From Boswellia sacra (taxonomy: Eukaryota; Streptophyta; Magnoliopsida; Sapindales; Burseraceae), in the NCBI GenBank assembly GCA_013180625.2, contig SNVD02010473.1:1736001-1800000 (forward strand): a DNA stretch of 64,000 nucleotides, given 5' to 3'. The notes beneath the pieces are model-generated. The model searched no databases, was not told where the DNA came from, and saw nothing but the letters and a program-made list of their open reading frames with translations. Below, one piece after another: positions 21,696 to 34,573 of this stretch. How positions within the stretch are numbered: the stretch's first letter is position 1; each line of letters starts with the position of its first letter. The position numbers were made by a program, and so were the translations under genes.

Positions 21696-24567
21696 ATGAA
21701 ACCTGAGCAATGGATTGTCACAGTTTTGGCTTTAATTTTATTTGTTAGAGCGGAGTCAGATCTGGCCTCGGACAAGGCTGCTCTACTTGCTCTACGTTCA
21801 GCAGTTGGTGGCCGTTCACTTCTCTGGAATGTCTCTGACACTCCCTGCAACTGGGTTGGAGTTTTTTGCTCTCAACAGCGAGTCACTATGTTGCGTTTAC
21901 CAGGCATGGGATTATCAGGGCATCTCCCGATTGCCATTGGCAACCTCACTGAGTTGAAGACTCTCTCTCTCCGTTACAACGCCTTGTCCGGTCCTGTACC
22001 CTCTGATTTTGCCAATCTTTCTAGTCTCCGCTACTTATACTTGCAAGGCAACAAGTTCTCTGGCGGAATCCCTGACTTCTTGTTCACTTTACAGAACTTG
22101 ATTCGTCTGAACTTGGCTGAGAATAACTTCACTGGTACGATCTCTTCCGATTTCAATAACTTGACGAGATTAGGGACGCTTTATTTGCAGGAGAATCACT
22201 TAACTGGGTCTATTCCTGACCTGAAATTGCCAGCACTTCAGCAGTTCAATGCTTCTTTTAATAATTTAACTGGGTCGATCCCAAAACGTTTATCTGGTAT
22301 GGATATAACCGCTTTTCAGGGAAACACACTTTGTGGGAAACCTTTAGCTTCCTGCAATGTTGCTGATAGCGGAAGCAAATTGTCCGGTGGAGCAATTGCT
22401 GGGATTGTAATTGGATCCGTGATTGCGTTTTTGATCATTTTGCTTCTGCTGATATGTTTATGTAGAAGAAAGAGGGATAAGCAAACACGTGGAAAAGATG
22501 TTGCGCCAGCAACTACTTTGAAGCAAACTGAGATTGAGATTCCCCGTGAGAAGCCATCAGGAAGTAGTGAGACTACTACAACTGCTGAGTTATCTGCGGC
22601 GGTGAAAGCGGAGACCAAGACTAGTGGGAACAAGAATTTGGTGTTTTTTGGTAAGGGAGCGAAGGTGTTTGATTTGGAGGATTTGTTGAGGGCATCAGCT
22701 GAGGTGTTGGGGAAGGGTACATTTGGAACAGCTTATAAGGCCACTTTGGAGATGGGAATGGTGGTTGCTGTGAAGAGGTTGAAGGATGTGACGGTTTCGG
22801 AGAAGGAATTTAGGGAGAAGATGGAGGTTGTCGGGACAATGGATCATGAGAATTTGGTCCCATTAAGGGCTTATTACTTTAGCAGAGATGAAAAGCTTCT
22901 TGTTTATGATTACATGCCTATGGGAAGCTTATCTGCACTTTTACACGGTGATCACCTTTTCTCTCTTTGCTTTCTTTTTTTCCATTTTGTTTTGCCTTTT
23001 GGTTTGTTGTTATGATTGCAGGTTCTTTCTTTTTTGGTAGTGTTGATGGCCTGGTGTGGTTTTACGTCTGCATTGTGTTATTTCCGAGCATGACATATAA
23101 TTAACTTTTTGTTAGACAATAGTTTTTCATTAGAGTTTGCCGACGTAGAATTTTTAAATGTATCTCCTAATTTATTTTTTTCTCAAGTGTTAATAGCTTT
23201 CATTGATTGTTATATAGGCCTGCCTACTACATAGACTTATTTCATATATTTCCCAATGAGGTTTTGTAATTTATTAGGACTCAGATCTCACGGGTGATTT
23301 TCAGAAAGACATGGAAGTTTAAAGTTTCTAATTGTTCTGTTCTCTTGTTACGTTTGCCAATGGTTGAACTAGAGTTCCAGGAAATTTATTAGCATTTTGT
23401 TTGTCATGACTACTTGTGCATTTCATGCCCAAAGGAAAGGGAACTGCAAAATTCTCTCTTGTCAACAGTAAAATGTACAACCTAAAATGAATTGGAAACT
23501 ATTTTTTGGTGAATCTACATAAAGATCTACATGGAAATGTAATATGTTAAATTTGATCCTCAATCAACTAAATTTCTGCTGTCATCTTAGTTACATTTTC
23601 CAATATTCCTGTCTGATCTTGGTTGCATCACAGGCCATAAAGTCAAAAAGTTGCACATTTGTGGCATTTGTCTTTCCCTACCAATCAGAGTGACAATCAC
23701 TCTCAGAACCCAACTTTTGTTACATCAATGGCTCATCCAGATCTCTTTTAGTTGAGAGTAATTGTTATGATGCTTCATGTCTCTCTGTGACTGAAATGTA
23801 CAGAAAATGGTCTAATATATGTCTGATCATTCGTTTACACATTTTGTGTGAAATTATTTGACTCTATTTAATATCATTTATTTTCTGTAACTACAGGAAA
23901 CAGGGGAGCTGGTAGGACTCCATTAAATTGGGAAACCAGGTCTGGCATTGCCCTTGGAGCTGCCCGAGGGATTGCATACATCCATTCTAGAGGTCCTGTA
24001 AACTCCCATGGAAATATCAAATCGTCAAATATACTCTTAACTAAATCCTATAAAGCCCGTGTCTCCGACTTTGGTCTTGCTCATCTTGCCAGCCCCTCCT
24101 CCACTCCCAACCGAATCGATGGCTATCGTGCTCCAGAAGTGACAGATGCTCGCAAGGTATCCCAAAAGGCAGATGTCTACAGCTTCGGTGTACTACTTCT
24201 GGAATTGCTTACAGGGAAGGCTCCTACCCAAGCGCTGTTGAATGAGGAAGGAGTGGACCTCCCAAGATGGGTTCAATCTGTGGTTAAAGAGGAGTGGACT
24301 TCTGAGGTGTTTGACCTTGAGCTCCTCAGGTACCAGAATGTTGAGGAGGAGATGGTTCAGCTCTTACAGCTTGCAATCAATTGTACTGCTCCATATCCTG
24401 ACAGGCGCCCTTCAATGGCCGAGGTGACCAGCCAGATTGAGGAGCTCTGCCGTTCTAGCTTACAAGAAGAGACACATCAAGATCCGATCCATGATCTGGA
24501 TGACGGGTCTTCCCAGCAAGCATACTCGGTTGATTCTGGTGCACCTCCACCTTCAGTAAAGGACTGA
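21696..24567 (+). CDS. LRR receptor-like kinase of the RLK902/RKL1 type (atypical, probably inactive kinase)
   Basis: Two exons, 21696-22947 and 23897-24567, join in phase 1 (CACG|GTGATC, CTACAG|GAAACA) and encode 640 residues. The signal peptide is about residues 1-20 (MKPEQWIVTVLALILFVRA). An LRR N-terminal cap carries the CNWVGVFC motif, and about six LRRs (RVTMLRLPG.GLSG through NLTGSIPK) extend to about residue 200. A membrane helix lies at about 231-256 (GIVIGSVIAFLIILLLLICL), followed by basic residues. The kinase domain shows the glycine loop GKGTFGTAYKA (~338), VAVKRLK with the ATP-anchoring lysine, and DFG at ~475. The catalytic loop reads HGNIKSSN at ~455, so the HRD aspartate is missing. 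The C-terminal lobe is complete (YRAPEV, DVYSFGVLLLELLTGK, DRRPSM). Length, exon structure and motifs fit the RKL1/RLK902 subfamily of LRR III receptor kinases, plasma-membrane proteins that act mainly through scaffolding. The ATG at 21696 is preferred over 21627 because only it gives a clean signal peptide. Confidence 0.93.
22948..23896 (+). other. Single intron of the receptor-kinase gene
   Basis: 949-bp GT-AG intron. It sits at the family's conserved position just after the LLHG motif of the kinase N-lobe. No element or gene recognised inside. Confidence 0.9.
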
Positions 24568-25316
24568 AGAATATCAGCAATCTTTCATTGTTGTCCCATT
24601 TTTATCATCCTTAGTCTAGCGCCTCAATTGTTCTTTGATTCTTGGGTTCCTCCTAAAAAACCAATGCTCTTGTTCATTTTATCCCTTTATTCTTTCTCAT
24701 AGCGATGTTTTCCTTTTCCCCAGTAATTTTACTTTCTGTGAATGTGTTAGGCGAACTTCAATACTATCATTTTTACTTGTCTGTGTGACGTGTGAATAAT
24801 TTCCATTTTTGTTTTAGATGGGTACATTTTCCACTGTATGTTTTGCTATCTCAACGTGATGCAACTTTGCTATGTTGATTTGAAATATTTGAATTTCTCT
24901 AATTTCAGCTTCTATTTTTATGACTTCTTTCATTCTGTTGAAGAACTTGCTTTCATGTGGTCAATGTTGATGCATAAATATGATCAAGGCCTCCTACCCT
25001 TCTGTGTTTTGATTTCAACAATGAATTGAATTCTTCTGTTAATTTTCTCATTGTTATAGACATGACCACACTATTGGGATCATTCTCTTTGATAGTTTAA
25101 CGAGTTAATTTCAATCTAACACGGTTCCAATGCCTAATATTTCCCGTCATTATCAGTCATCACCAACTGAAATCTTTCTTCCACATTTGAACTGCTGACT
25201 GTTGAAAAAAACTTTCTATATATTTCTCTAGTCCTTAATTTATCCAAAAATGAACAAGACTCTTTACTAGTTTCCCATATTATTACTCTTTACGCATAGC
25301 AATCTTTTAATACCAT

Positions 25317-25463
25317 CTAATAGCAGAAGCAAATCTTGGGCATAGCAAATGGCCCAACATCCGCCATGCAGGCGTCTGACGCTGATGTGGTGCCTACGTG
25401 GCGTCCTCTGGTTGCATCCGCTGCACTGCAGCGGATGTACCCAAGATTTACTCCTAATAGCAG
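25317..25463. mobile_element. Mutator-type MITE, 127 bp, with perfect 10-bp target-site duplication
   Basis: CTAATAGCAG at 25317-25326 is repeated exactly at 25454-25463. The enclosed element (25327-25453) begins AAGCAAATCTTGGGCA and its complemented right end begins GAGTAAATCTTGGGTA. A 10-bp duplication is characteristic of Mutator-like insertion. The interior is GC-rich relative to its surroundings and contains a perfect palindrome, ATCCGCTGCA-C-TGCAGCGGAT (25416-25436). It lies about 750 bp downstream of the receptor-kinase stop codon. Confidence 0.85.
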
Positions 25464-27449
25464 TGGACTGATCCAACACACTTAAGCAAGCTTTTGCTTG
25501 ATATGCAACCTTGATTTCTTGAAACTGAGTTGTAACTAATAGATTGCTTGACAATTTGACATAGAATCTCTCTCTTTAGCTTTTGCTTCTTTGAAAAAAT
25601 ATTATTAATTTGTTGAAACAGAGGTTTTGAGTTGGTTTCAAAAGTAGGACCAGGCCAACGCCACTGAGAATCTACATCTTTAGCCAATTAGCCTAGTCAT
25701 TTTCAGGTCCAATATCAGTTGGACGTGAGTCCCTCTCTCTCTCTCTGCTACAACAAGATTCAATTATTCAAAGTTTCAAAGTTTTGGCACCTAAACCTAC
25801 AACTTTAACATCAAAATGTTAGGTTATATGTCATTTTATGATTAGTAGAAACACATTTTAAGATTTCAAGAGGACGGGTTTGTCATCATTTTGACAACAA
25901 TTGCAGCAAATCAATAAAGATTTATTAATAACAACCAAAGGGTTAGAATAGAACATGAATTTCTACTTTTTTATTATTTTAAACGAATGCCTAAGATTTA
26001 AGGTTAAAAAAAGTCTTTAATATTGTTAATTTCAATGAACAGTTGAAAATATGTGCCCCATTCTAACTTTTGATTGCAAAGTCATAAGAATTCGATCTAT
26101 AAAAATGTAAAAAAGAAAAGTATGTTAGAGTTTTCATTTTGAAGGACTCGTTGATGAGCAATGTGACCAATTGTTTATTAACGTCCTTTTGACACCATTA
26201 ACTAAAAAATTAGAAAAAGGGGGTATTGGTAAAATATTTTTGTTTTATTGTATTCTTAACTAAATTTAGAATCGGTCTATGTAATTTGATTAATTATATA
26301 AAGTTGTTTGCAAAATTAGAAGATGAATCACACAGTAATTAAATTATTTTAGTATTCTAATGGTGGGTGTATTTAGAAGGTTGGATGTGAAAATAAATTT
26401 TTTAGATACAAATAACCTCAACCAAAGAAAACAATATAATTAGCATTTTCTTTTTGGGTTGTCCACAAATAAATGAAATGACTTATAAATGCTTTTAATT
26501 TCTGAAATGGTGATGTCTAATGGGTGGATTTAATTTGCTTTTATAAAGGGCAAACATTATTAATAAGAATACATTTTCTTTCAAAAAAGTGGAATGTGAC
26601 AGAAATTATTTTAAATGCTATCTACATTTATAGCATTTACAAATTATATTTTATAATTATGACTTTAATAAGGATAAATAATGATGTCTCAATAGTGATG
26701 TCTCATGTATAATTCAATCAGGATACCCCTCATATAAGTTGCGGAGCACAATTCAAATGTGAATGCTTAGTTGCAGCCATGATTCATATCAACACCTTGA
26801 CGATAATTTGGGATTAAAAAATAATTATGACAGTCCAGCCAGCCATTTATGTAAACCAATTATGCAAAATAAATTAATTAGTTATCCCAATAATTGATAT
26901 AACCCAAAGATCAAATAGGCGAATGGACAAGATCAGGACATGGCTGCCACAAAAAGCATCTTATATATGTATCTTATACTTGCTAATTAAATATGTAATT
27001 AAACGTGCAATCGCTAATTAAGACCTAACAGTAGAAGATTAATTTTAGAATCAATATCACATCACTAGTTAAATATATTCCATCAAATCAGTCTCAATTT
27101 TGTTGGAATATTTGGCGTGGAATGAGCGGGACATCGATATTTATATTTATTTTCATGTGTACTTGTTATCATTCTTTACTAATCGGATAGTGTGTATTAT
27201 TGGGCTAATGAGAACCTTTGAATCATTGAATCATCCTAGAATTTTATAATATAAAAATTAAAATTGATTCGATGATATTATCAGATTGATTTGATGAATT
27301 AAATCTTCTTTTTTTCTTTGTATATGTAGTTAGCATCTCAGTTCAATAGTGGTATTATGCTAGGAAGTTCCATCTCAAGTCTCAACCGACTTGAGGCCCA
27401 TGAATGGCTAGCTCACTAGAAAAAGGGCTGCCGATTTGAGGGCAAACAT
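25464..27449. other. AT-rich intergenic stretch
   Basis: A short (CT)n run at 25733-25747. No gene recognised. Confidence 0.4.
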
Positions 27450-30400
27450 TTGGACCCAATCTTGTAATGCGCACAAATATGCAAGGAGGGGAAGTTGAGG
27501 GTATAGATAACAAATATAGTTGAGAATTGGCTTTTTATGATGTCAAAATCATATCACCTATTGATATTTAACAGATTGCAATTAAGATGAATTAACTAAA
27601 ATATCTTGAACTTGCAAGGTATCTATAATTTTTTTTTCCTAGTTGACAATTTGGCAATAGAAAGTGGTATTAGGTTATAAACTAATCCATTGATAAGTGA
27701 GACTAAATTTGTTTACCGAATGAAAAATGAATGGATTGTATTTAGATTATGAAGAAAAAAAACTTATTTGTCATATCATTAGAGTTACAAAATCTACTTT
27801 AGGAAGTCAGCACTTGTTTTAGTAGATGAACTTCTTTCTACCCTTTATTTTATTTTATTTTATTTTTAGGTCTCTCTCAAATTTTGGGGTTGAAGTTTTT
27901 TAGATAGAAATGAGTGGGTGTGCCAATATGATTTCTTAAATTACTTCTACTCCATTAATGTCAAAAAGTAGCAACACAAATACTAGTTTCTGTATTAAGA
28001 AACCGATATATGTCATGTTATTCAAAAGTAGTTAAGGAATATATACGCTTAGATAGAAACTAGAGAGCTGGTTTTTTTTTTTTTTTTGATTTTGCACAGC
28101 ACTTTTAGGGCTACTTAGGAAAATTGAATCAATTTGCAGGCTGCCTTTTAACAACTAAAATTACAAATGTTGTATTTTTTATGGGGTATAAAGAGAAAAG
28201 AAATCTTCTTTAAATATTATAGTTTTATCCACCTCAAACTAAGAGGCGTGGGTTATTTAGTTGATAGATGGAATACAATAGCATCACCAGGGTACAAAAA
28301 TGTGGGGAAGGGGAAGTTGAGTTTATAAATAACCAAAAATGGGGAAGGGATAATCTTTCGTGGATGTAAAAAAAATCATATAACTATTTATAATCCCATG
28401 TTGAGCATTATGGTCCGTTTGGTGCTTTGTGTAATATAGCATAAATTTATTAAGATTAGATTGGATTGGATTATGTTAGATAGTATGAGATAAGATTCAA
28501 ATGAGACATAATTATATACTGTATTTGATACAATATTGTATTGGATAAAAAATAAAAGAGAATTATAATATGGTAACTTTAATTTTCTTCCAAATTGATT
28601 AAAACTAATATATATAATAAGTATAAATACTTGTTAAAATTGTTTTTAAATTAAAAAAATTAAAAGATATTGAATTATTATATTTTTATTATAAATTTAA
28701 ATAATTAACAAATTATTTATTAATTATATGAATATTCAATTTTTTAATCTACATTTTTTTTTGTTTATCAGTAAAAATTGGGATAAAAAGTAGCTTATGT
28801 ATTGTTAACTCACGAAGAGCCTAGGTATAAGTTCACTTAATCTTATGCCCTGTTAGTACCCTTTTTAAGCTTTCTAATCCGTCTTAAAGGCTGCCCAAAG
28901 GCCCCAAACTTGATTAGGTGCTTAATGCCATCCTGTACTTTTCTTTTTCACGTCGCAATCATGCCCTATGATACATTATTGAAACACCCTTGAACATTAT
29001 AGCTGTGTCAAAACTCTCTCTATCTCTTTCATATTCGATTATCAATGCATCCACATTTAGTTGGGATTCCTTTTATTTAGAAGCAGGGGCATTTTACATT
29101 CACTCATTTCTGTCCGTTCATTTTATATTTTTCATCCATGTCTAGTCTTGATCTGACTGATCTGGGTGACAGGCTACCTTTTGCTGCTTGGAATCACAGC
29201 TCTCCACAAAGGTCCAATAATAAAGGTGAAAGCTTCAAAGTCCTTAAACCTATACCAAATCTTACACCCAAAAACGGAAAGAAAAAAAAAATCTGCACTC
29301 AATGTGTAACTGCAATTTTTTTTTGGTCATCAACCGAATGGAGATTCATGTCATAGTGCAGACCATCGTTACAATCAAATTAGTTCTTGAAAAAATTTAT
29401 GATTGAATATAAATTATTGTAAGATTAAAATTATATTAAATTTTTGGTTGTATAATCTAGCTAGCTAGCTAGCTATCCCGATGCTCTTGTACTTAAAATC
29501 AAGCATGAACAAATTTTTGTTTGATTTGTTAAATTCTGGAAAGGATGACGCGTTGCCGTTGCGGCCTTTTCCCTTAATTTCAATTTATCGGAGATCTGAT
29601 AGAAGAAGAGAAGCAACAAGTCGGGACGCGCCTGGGAGCTGATTGAGAGATGGGAGGATAGTCCAGGGTGCGAGAGTAATCGAACAAGTGGCAGTAGATT
29701 TTGGAGCAGCAATCATATCACTCCGACACAAGGAGATTTGTTTCTAAATAAGGACCATAAAAAAAGCATTGCAATTGACATGATTAGAAATGCTTTCTTC
29801 TCCATGTGTTGCTTTCCTATTCAACGCTTTACCCTTTCCTTACTTGGAAAGTCCTACGCTCGATTCCCATATTGATCGTACCATCCACGTCTATACCTTT
29901 TCTTAAATCGATAAAACCCATTTTTCTTGTACTTGGCTGCTGCACATTTTTTTTAATTATTTAAAATGAGATGTCGTTAATAAATATATTCAAGTTTTAA
30001 TTTAATTTTAATCAAAGAAAGAACGGTTATATATTTTTAATCAATTATTTCTCTAAATTTATATAAAATTTATAATTTTTTATTTTTTAAATTATTATTT
30101 TTAGGAATTTAATTAATAAAAAATGAACAACTTCAAAGTGTAATTAACAAAAAAATATATAACCATTTTCTGATTAAAATTAAATCAAAATTCGATGATA
30201 CTTATTAAAATTAATCATATTTGAAATCTTTACTTTTGTTTTATATCGCCCTTATCTTCTCGAGATGCCATTAAAGAATGAAACAAAAAAAAAGTCTTTG
30301 TTATTTGTTAACCTTTAAATTCTTATATAAAAAATTCACATTTTCACTCTAAAACTTACTAATAAAATTAGTTCCAAATGTGACTTATTAAAAGTTACAA

Positions 30401-31900
30401 ATAATTAGACTTGCAAACTTATTTTTTTCTTTACTTTTAAGATAAAACTATTACTACATTTATTTCTTGTGATAGTTCAAATGTTTATTTCTATTGAATT
30501 TTCTAATAAATATAAAAAATGGACTTTGAACTACTTTTTTTGTAAACCATAATATGAGTATAAGATAAGAAGCTCTTGTCAATAAATGGGATTCTACGTC
30601 TTCTCCTAATTCAAGATAGTTAGGAAGAGCATAGAAATGGAAATAGGGAACATCTCCCTTATGTTGTTTCATCCCATTAATGTCCATAAGTCTTAAAAGA
30701 GTCTCAATTTTCAAAATTTTTATTTTAAAAATGATTTTTTAATTAAAAGTCTAAAAATTAAACCTTATAAGATTATCAAATTGACATATTAATATTTCCT
30801 TATAACTAAAAACTATAAGGTGGTTTTTTTTTATTTAAAGTCTGAAGATGTATGAGTTTAACTGAATATAAGTCAAAATGCATAAATTTGAATGACAAGT
30901 TTATTTGTTTTATTTTATTTTAAAGTATAATTAAATTAAAATGTAGGGAATCATAGTCATATATATATATATATGGCTATGACATATGTTGATCATTTTT
31001 TAATACTAACAAAAATTGAAACTTAATTGACTAAAACATAAGACGAATTGCTTGGTGAATTCATTGTTTTGATAAAACATAAATATAAAGAAATAATTAC
31101 ACTATTATACGTTCGTTAAAATATTAAGTTATGAGATTGCATCTATTAATGAAATATTTAATTTTGTTTAAAAAAAATATAAATTTTGGTAAAATATATA
31201 GCCTCGATTAAAATAAAATAATTATTTACATTTTTATGAAGATACTAAACTTTCTAATTCTTAATATTTATAAACCTTAATTTAACAAATATATAAATCA
31301 AGAAGAATAATGAAAAATAAAATAGGTATATTTCATAGGATACTTTTGAAAGAAACAATATTTTGAATCATTTAAATATTTTTATTCAGATAAAGGTTAA
31401 AAAATTACTTTTTTCTTATCCAAATAAATATGTCTAATAAAAAATAATTATAAGTTAAAAATAAACAACCTAGAATATTTGAATAATAGGCAGATGTCAA
31501 GCCCTCAAAAATTGTGTTAATTCTTTCAAAAATGATGTAAACATCATTAAATACACAAATTTTAAGTGAATCTATATAATTTTTAAGGACTTAAGGCACA
31601 AATTAGGATTATTCTTGAATAATTGGCAACGAATCATATAAGTTCACACACGTGATGACAATTACCCCAAAATGTCAATTAACAATATTTATTACACAAT
31701 CAATTTGATGCTATCATAGGATGGTATTCCATTCTTGAATACAATATGGGACCTTTCTTCTCTAAGTTAAGATGCATCTTCTCTAAGATTAATATCGGAT
31801 AGTAATACAATAACTATCAATTTACAATAACAATATATAATTTAATTACAAGATTTGCGACGAAAGTAGAAAAAAAAACTATGATAAATCATTAATGTGG
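27450..31900. repeat. Paralogous segment A (uninterrupted copy)
   Basis: Non-transposon sequence shared with segment B (32875-33635 and 37555-39800) and segment C (45030-47285). Landmarks in the same order are TTGTAATGxGCACAAATATG (A and C), GAGTGGGTGTG(C/T)CAATATG, the CTCTCTCT tract, TTAATGCATCCACATTTA-type sequence, the conserved small ORF, the TCTAGCTAGC region, and GGTTTGTTTCTAAAT.AGGACCA (A and B). Divergence is moderate with many indels, so the duplications are not recent. Confidence 0.75.
29138..29356 (+). CDS. Conserved short ORF, copy A (unrecognised, 72 codons)
   Basis: Starts MSSLDLTDLGDRLPFAAW in a CATCC-ATG context identical to copies B (37599) and C (46875). Relative to B it lacks 18 nt (six codons) in the middle and loses the shared stop region, so it reads on to 72 residues. 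No signal peptide or membrane segment is visible. The body is Lys/Asn-rich and basic (KVLKP, KKKK). I do not recognise the family. The case for coding is that all indels among the three copies inside the frame are multiples of three. It may be a small protein gene or a first exon. Confidence 0.4.
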   Translation: MSSLDLTDLGDRLPFAAWNHSSPQRSNNKGESFKVLKPIPNLTPKNGKKKKICTQCVTAIFFWSSTEWRFMS

Positions 31901-32598
31901 TATTTTTAGATAACTCGTATCAATTTAAGGTGTAAAAAAATGAGATTGACGTTTTTCTTTTTCTTTCATATCTTGATACTTGAAAGTTTGAAGTTTTTAT
32001 GTGTTAGCTTTTGAAATTTAATGAAGTGTTCCTTAACTTTTTTTTTTTTAATGTAAATGTAGTGTTAATTTGGTTAGTTGTCTTTTGTTTTATGTAGTAT
32101 TTATGAAAATTTTAAAAAAATTACAGTGAAATGTTTGTCAAAACAAAAGTGGGAAGTATAGATTAAAAAAACCAAATTAATTAAAAAACTTTTTATTACA
32201 TTGATAACTAAAAGATAATTAATTTCAAATTCATCAGTTTCCCTTAACATAAAGCAAAGCAAGCTACCAAGCTCCAGAAATCAATTTTATCTGTTAGCAA
32301 TGCCCAGTTTCATGTTCAGCAAGCTAGTGAGAGTTCAATTGAAATGATAGAAAAATATTACCCATAAAAAAAAAATTAAAAGAGTATAATTTCATATTTA
32401 GCAAGCTAGCTAGAGTTCAATTGAAATGATTTCAGAATATTACCTAAAAAAATTAAAAAAATATTACCCATTAAAAAGTAAAAGAGTAAAAAATACTGCT
32501 AACTCAGGGGTAGTCAAACCTATATCATGTTTTATATAGAACACATAGGCAACCAATGGGCTATAGCCCATTTGACTAGAAGAGTTCGTTGCCAAAAA
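31900..32598. other. AT-rich spacer between segments A and B
   Basis: Contains two diverged copies of GCAAGCTAG.(G)AGAGTTCAATTGAAATGAT at about 32320 and 32400 (period about 80 bp). Nothing gene-like. Confidence 0.45.
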
Positions 32599-32868
<270 letters not shown>

Positions 32869-33006
32869 CATTAAATGAGTGGGTGTGTCAATATGATTTC
32901 TTGATTTGTTTCAAATTCCATCAACATTAAAAAGTATAAACACAAATACTAGTTTTTGTATTAAGAAACTAGTATATGTCCTGTTATTCAATAGTAATTA
33001 AAGAAT

Positions 33007-33112
33007 GAATAATGCTACGCTTACAATTTTTTTTCCTCATTCAGTGAATTTTTTCCAACTAAAGTTATAAAGAGAGTTGGTTATAAATATACTGCAGGTG
33101 TGGCATTGCTCT
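33007..33112. mobile_element. Small MITE present only in segment B
   Basis: Segments A and C run straight through this point (TTAAGGAATATATA.GCTT). Segment B has about 105 extra bases beginning AATAATGCTACGCTTACAAT and ending GTGTGGCATTGCTCTT, flanked by similar AAGAAT/AAGAAAT sequence. Comparison with the paralogues makes the insertion clear; the superfamily is uncertain. Confidence 0.55.
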
Positions 33113-33535
33113 TAAGAAATATATATGCTTACATACAAATTAGAGAGTTGTTTCTTTGGACTTTGCAAAGCACTTTTAGGGTTATTTAGCAAAATAGAAT
33201 CAATTTGCAGGTTGCCCCTCTAACAACTAAAATTACAAATATTGAATTTTTTTATGGGGTATAAATAGAAAAGAAATATTCTTTAAATATTTATAGTTTA
33301 ATTCACTTGAAACTAAGAGATGTGGGTTATTTAGGTGATACATGGGATTGATACAATAGCATCACTAGTGTACAAAAATGTAGGGAGGGGGAAGTTAAGG
33401 TTATAAATAACCAAAATCCTAACCTTTTATGGATGTCAAAAAATCATATAACTATTTATAGATCCTACGTTGAACATTGTTGAATATTATGATAAATTGA
33501 TTGAAACACCTTTGAAAATTAAGGTATGTATAAAA

Positions 33536-33536
<1 letters not shown>

Positions 33537-33590
<54 letters not shown>
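33537..33590. repeat. (CT)n microsatellite
   Basis: About 50 bp of TC dinucleotides, expanded relative to the shorter CTCTCTCT tracts at the same place in segments A and C. Confidence 0.95.
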
Positions 33591-33591
<1 letters not shown>

Positions 33592-34019
33592 TCAATTATT
33601 AATGCATCCACATTTAATTAGGATTTTTTTTAATGAAATAAGTCCATAAACACCCTTGAGGTTTGGGAAAATTTTCAGTCAAGTACAGTCAGAATATAAA
33701 CTGACACATCCATCCTCACCGTAAGGTGAATATGCTTAATAACATGAATATATTTTACAATGACCAAAATACCCTTTATTGTATGACTCAACAAAATAAA
33801 ATGGTATTTAATAAATAAATAAATAAAACACAAATTTAATAAAAATAAAAATAAATTACATAAACTTAATTCTCAATCCAATTGTAACCTTAACTCCTTA
33901 TCCAATTAGAATCTTGTCCTAGTTCCCAAATTCAAGTTCTGAATCCATTTTGATCCAATTAGAATTCTAATTCCCAAATTAAGTAACCTAGAAGGTTAAA
34001 ACCCCAACCCTATTATTCA

Positions 34020-34570
34020 ATCTCCAGCCCTATCGCCACCAACATAAGATTTCTCTCCCTTTCTCCTTCTTTGCCTCATAGGACTTTAACCCCCTTTTTT
34101 TTCTTTTTCCCCTTTCGCTTTTTGTTTGTTGCTTTGTCGGATGATGCTTGACGGCTTGTGGCAGATGTAGTGGCGACAACGACTAGCAACCACGCTTGTG
34201 TTGGATGGCAACGGTGGCAACGACCAATACCAATCCAGTGAGGTCGCGGCTGGACTGTGGTAATGGTGTGCATGCAACTAGATTGCAGTGGCAGGGTATG
34301 CATGCGGCTGGATGTAGTGGGCCGCGTTTGAATCCACTGCTGGATTAACAGTATAAAGGCTGTGGGTAGGGGCAACTGGAGGAAGACATCACAAGGCAAA
34401 GCAAATGGCAGAGCTTCGAGTGACTTATTGCAATTGCGATGGTGGCTTGTGGTGGATGGCAGTGATGACATAGGACTGGATGGTATTGGGTTGGGTTCGA
34501 ATCTTACGGCTTGGGAATTTGTAGGTTTGTGAATTTTTGGTGTTTGTGAATTTGTGGGTTTGTGAATTTA
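34020..34570. other. GC-richer internal sequence of the 3.9-kb TIR element
   Basis: Tracts of GGCAACGGTGGCAACGAC and TGCATGCGGCTGG type give overlapping open frames on the minus strand (34076-34471) of biased composition, with no recognised domain. It could be a captured host fragment or simply element filler. A run of GAATTTGTGGGTTTGTGAATTT repeats lies at 34510-34580. Confidence 0.35.
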
Positions 34571-34573
34571 TGG

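Larger units (their letters stand above)
32875..33635. repeat. Paralogous segment B, left part
   Basis: Collinear with A from 27911 and C from 45481 (GAGTGGGTGTGTCAATATG onward). It is interrupted at about 33636 by the 3.9-kb TIR element and resumes at about 37555. Confidence 0.75.

Noticed and set aside
21584..21850. Minus-strand 88-codon frame over the receptor-kinase start
   Set aside because: Antisense shadow of the signal peptide and LRR cap region; no family character.
29280..29356. Similarity of the copy A C-terminus (CTQCVTAIFFW) to DVL/ROT4 peptides
   Set aside because: Copies B and C stop before this region and the key Arg-rich part of the DVL domain is missing.
29473..29712. Minus-strand 79-codon frame in segment A
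   Set aside because: The homologous DNA in segment B (37885-38145) does not keep the same protein; reading differs after indels.
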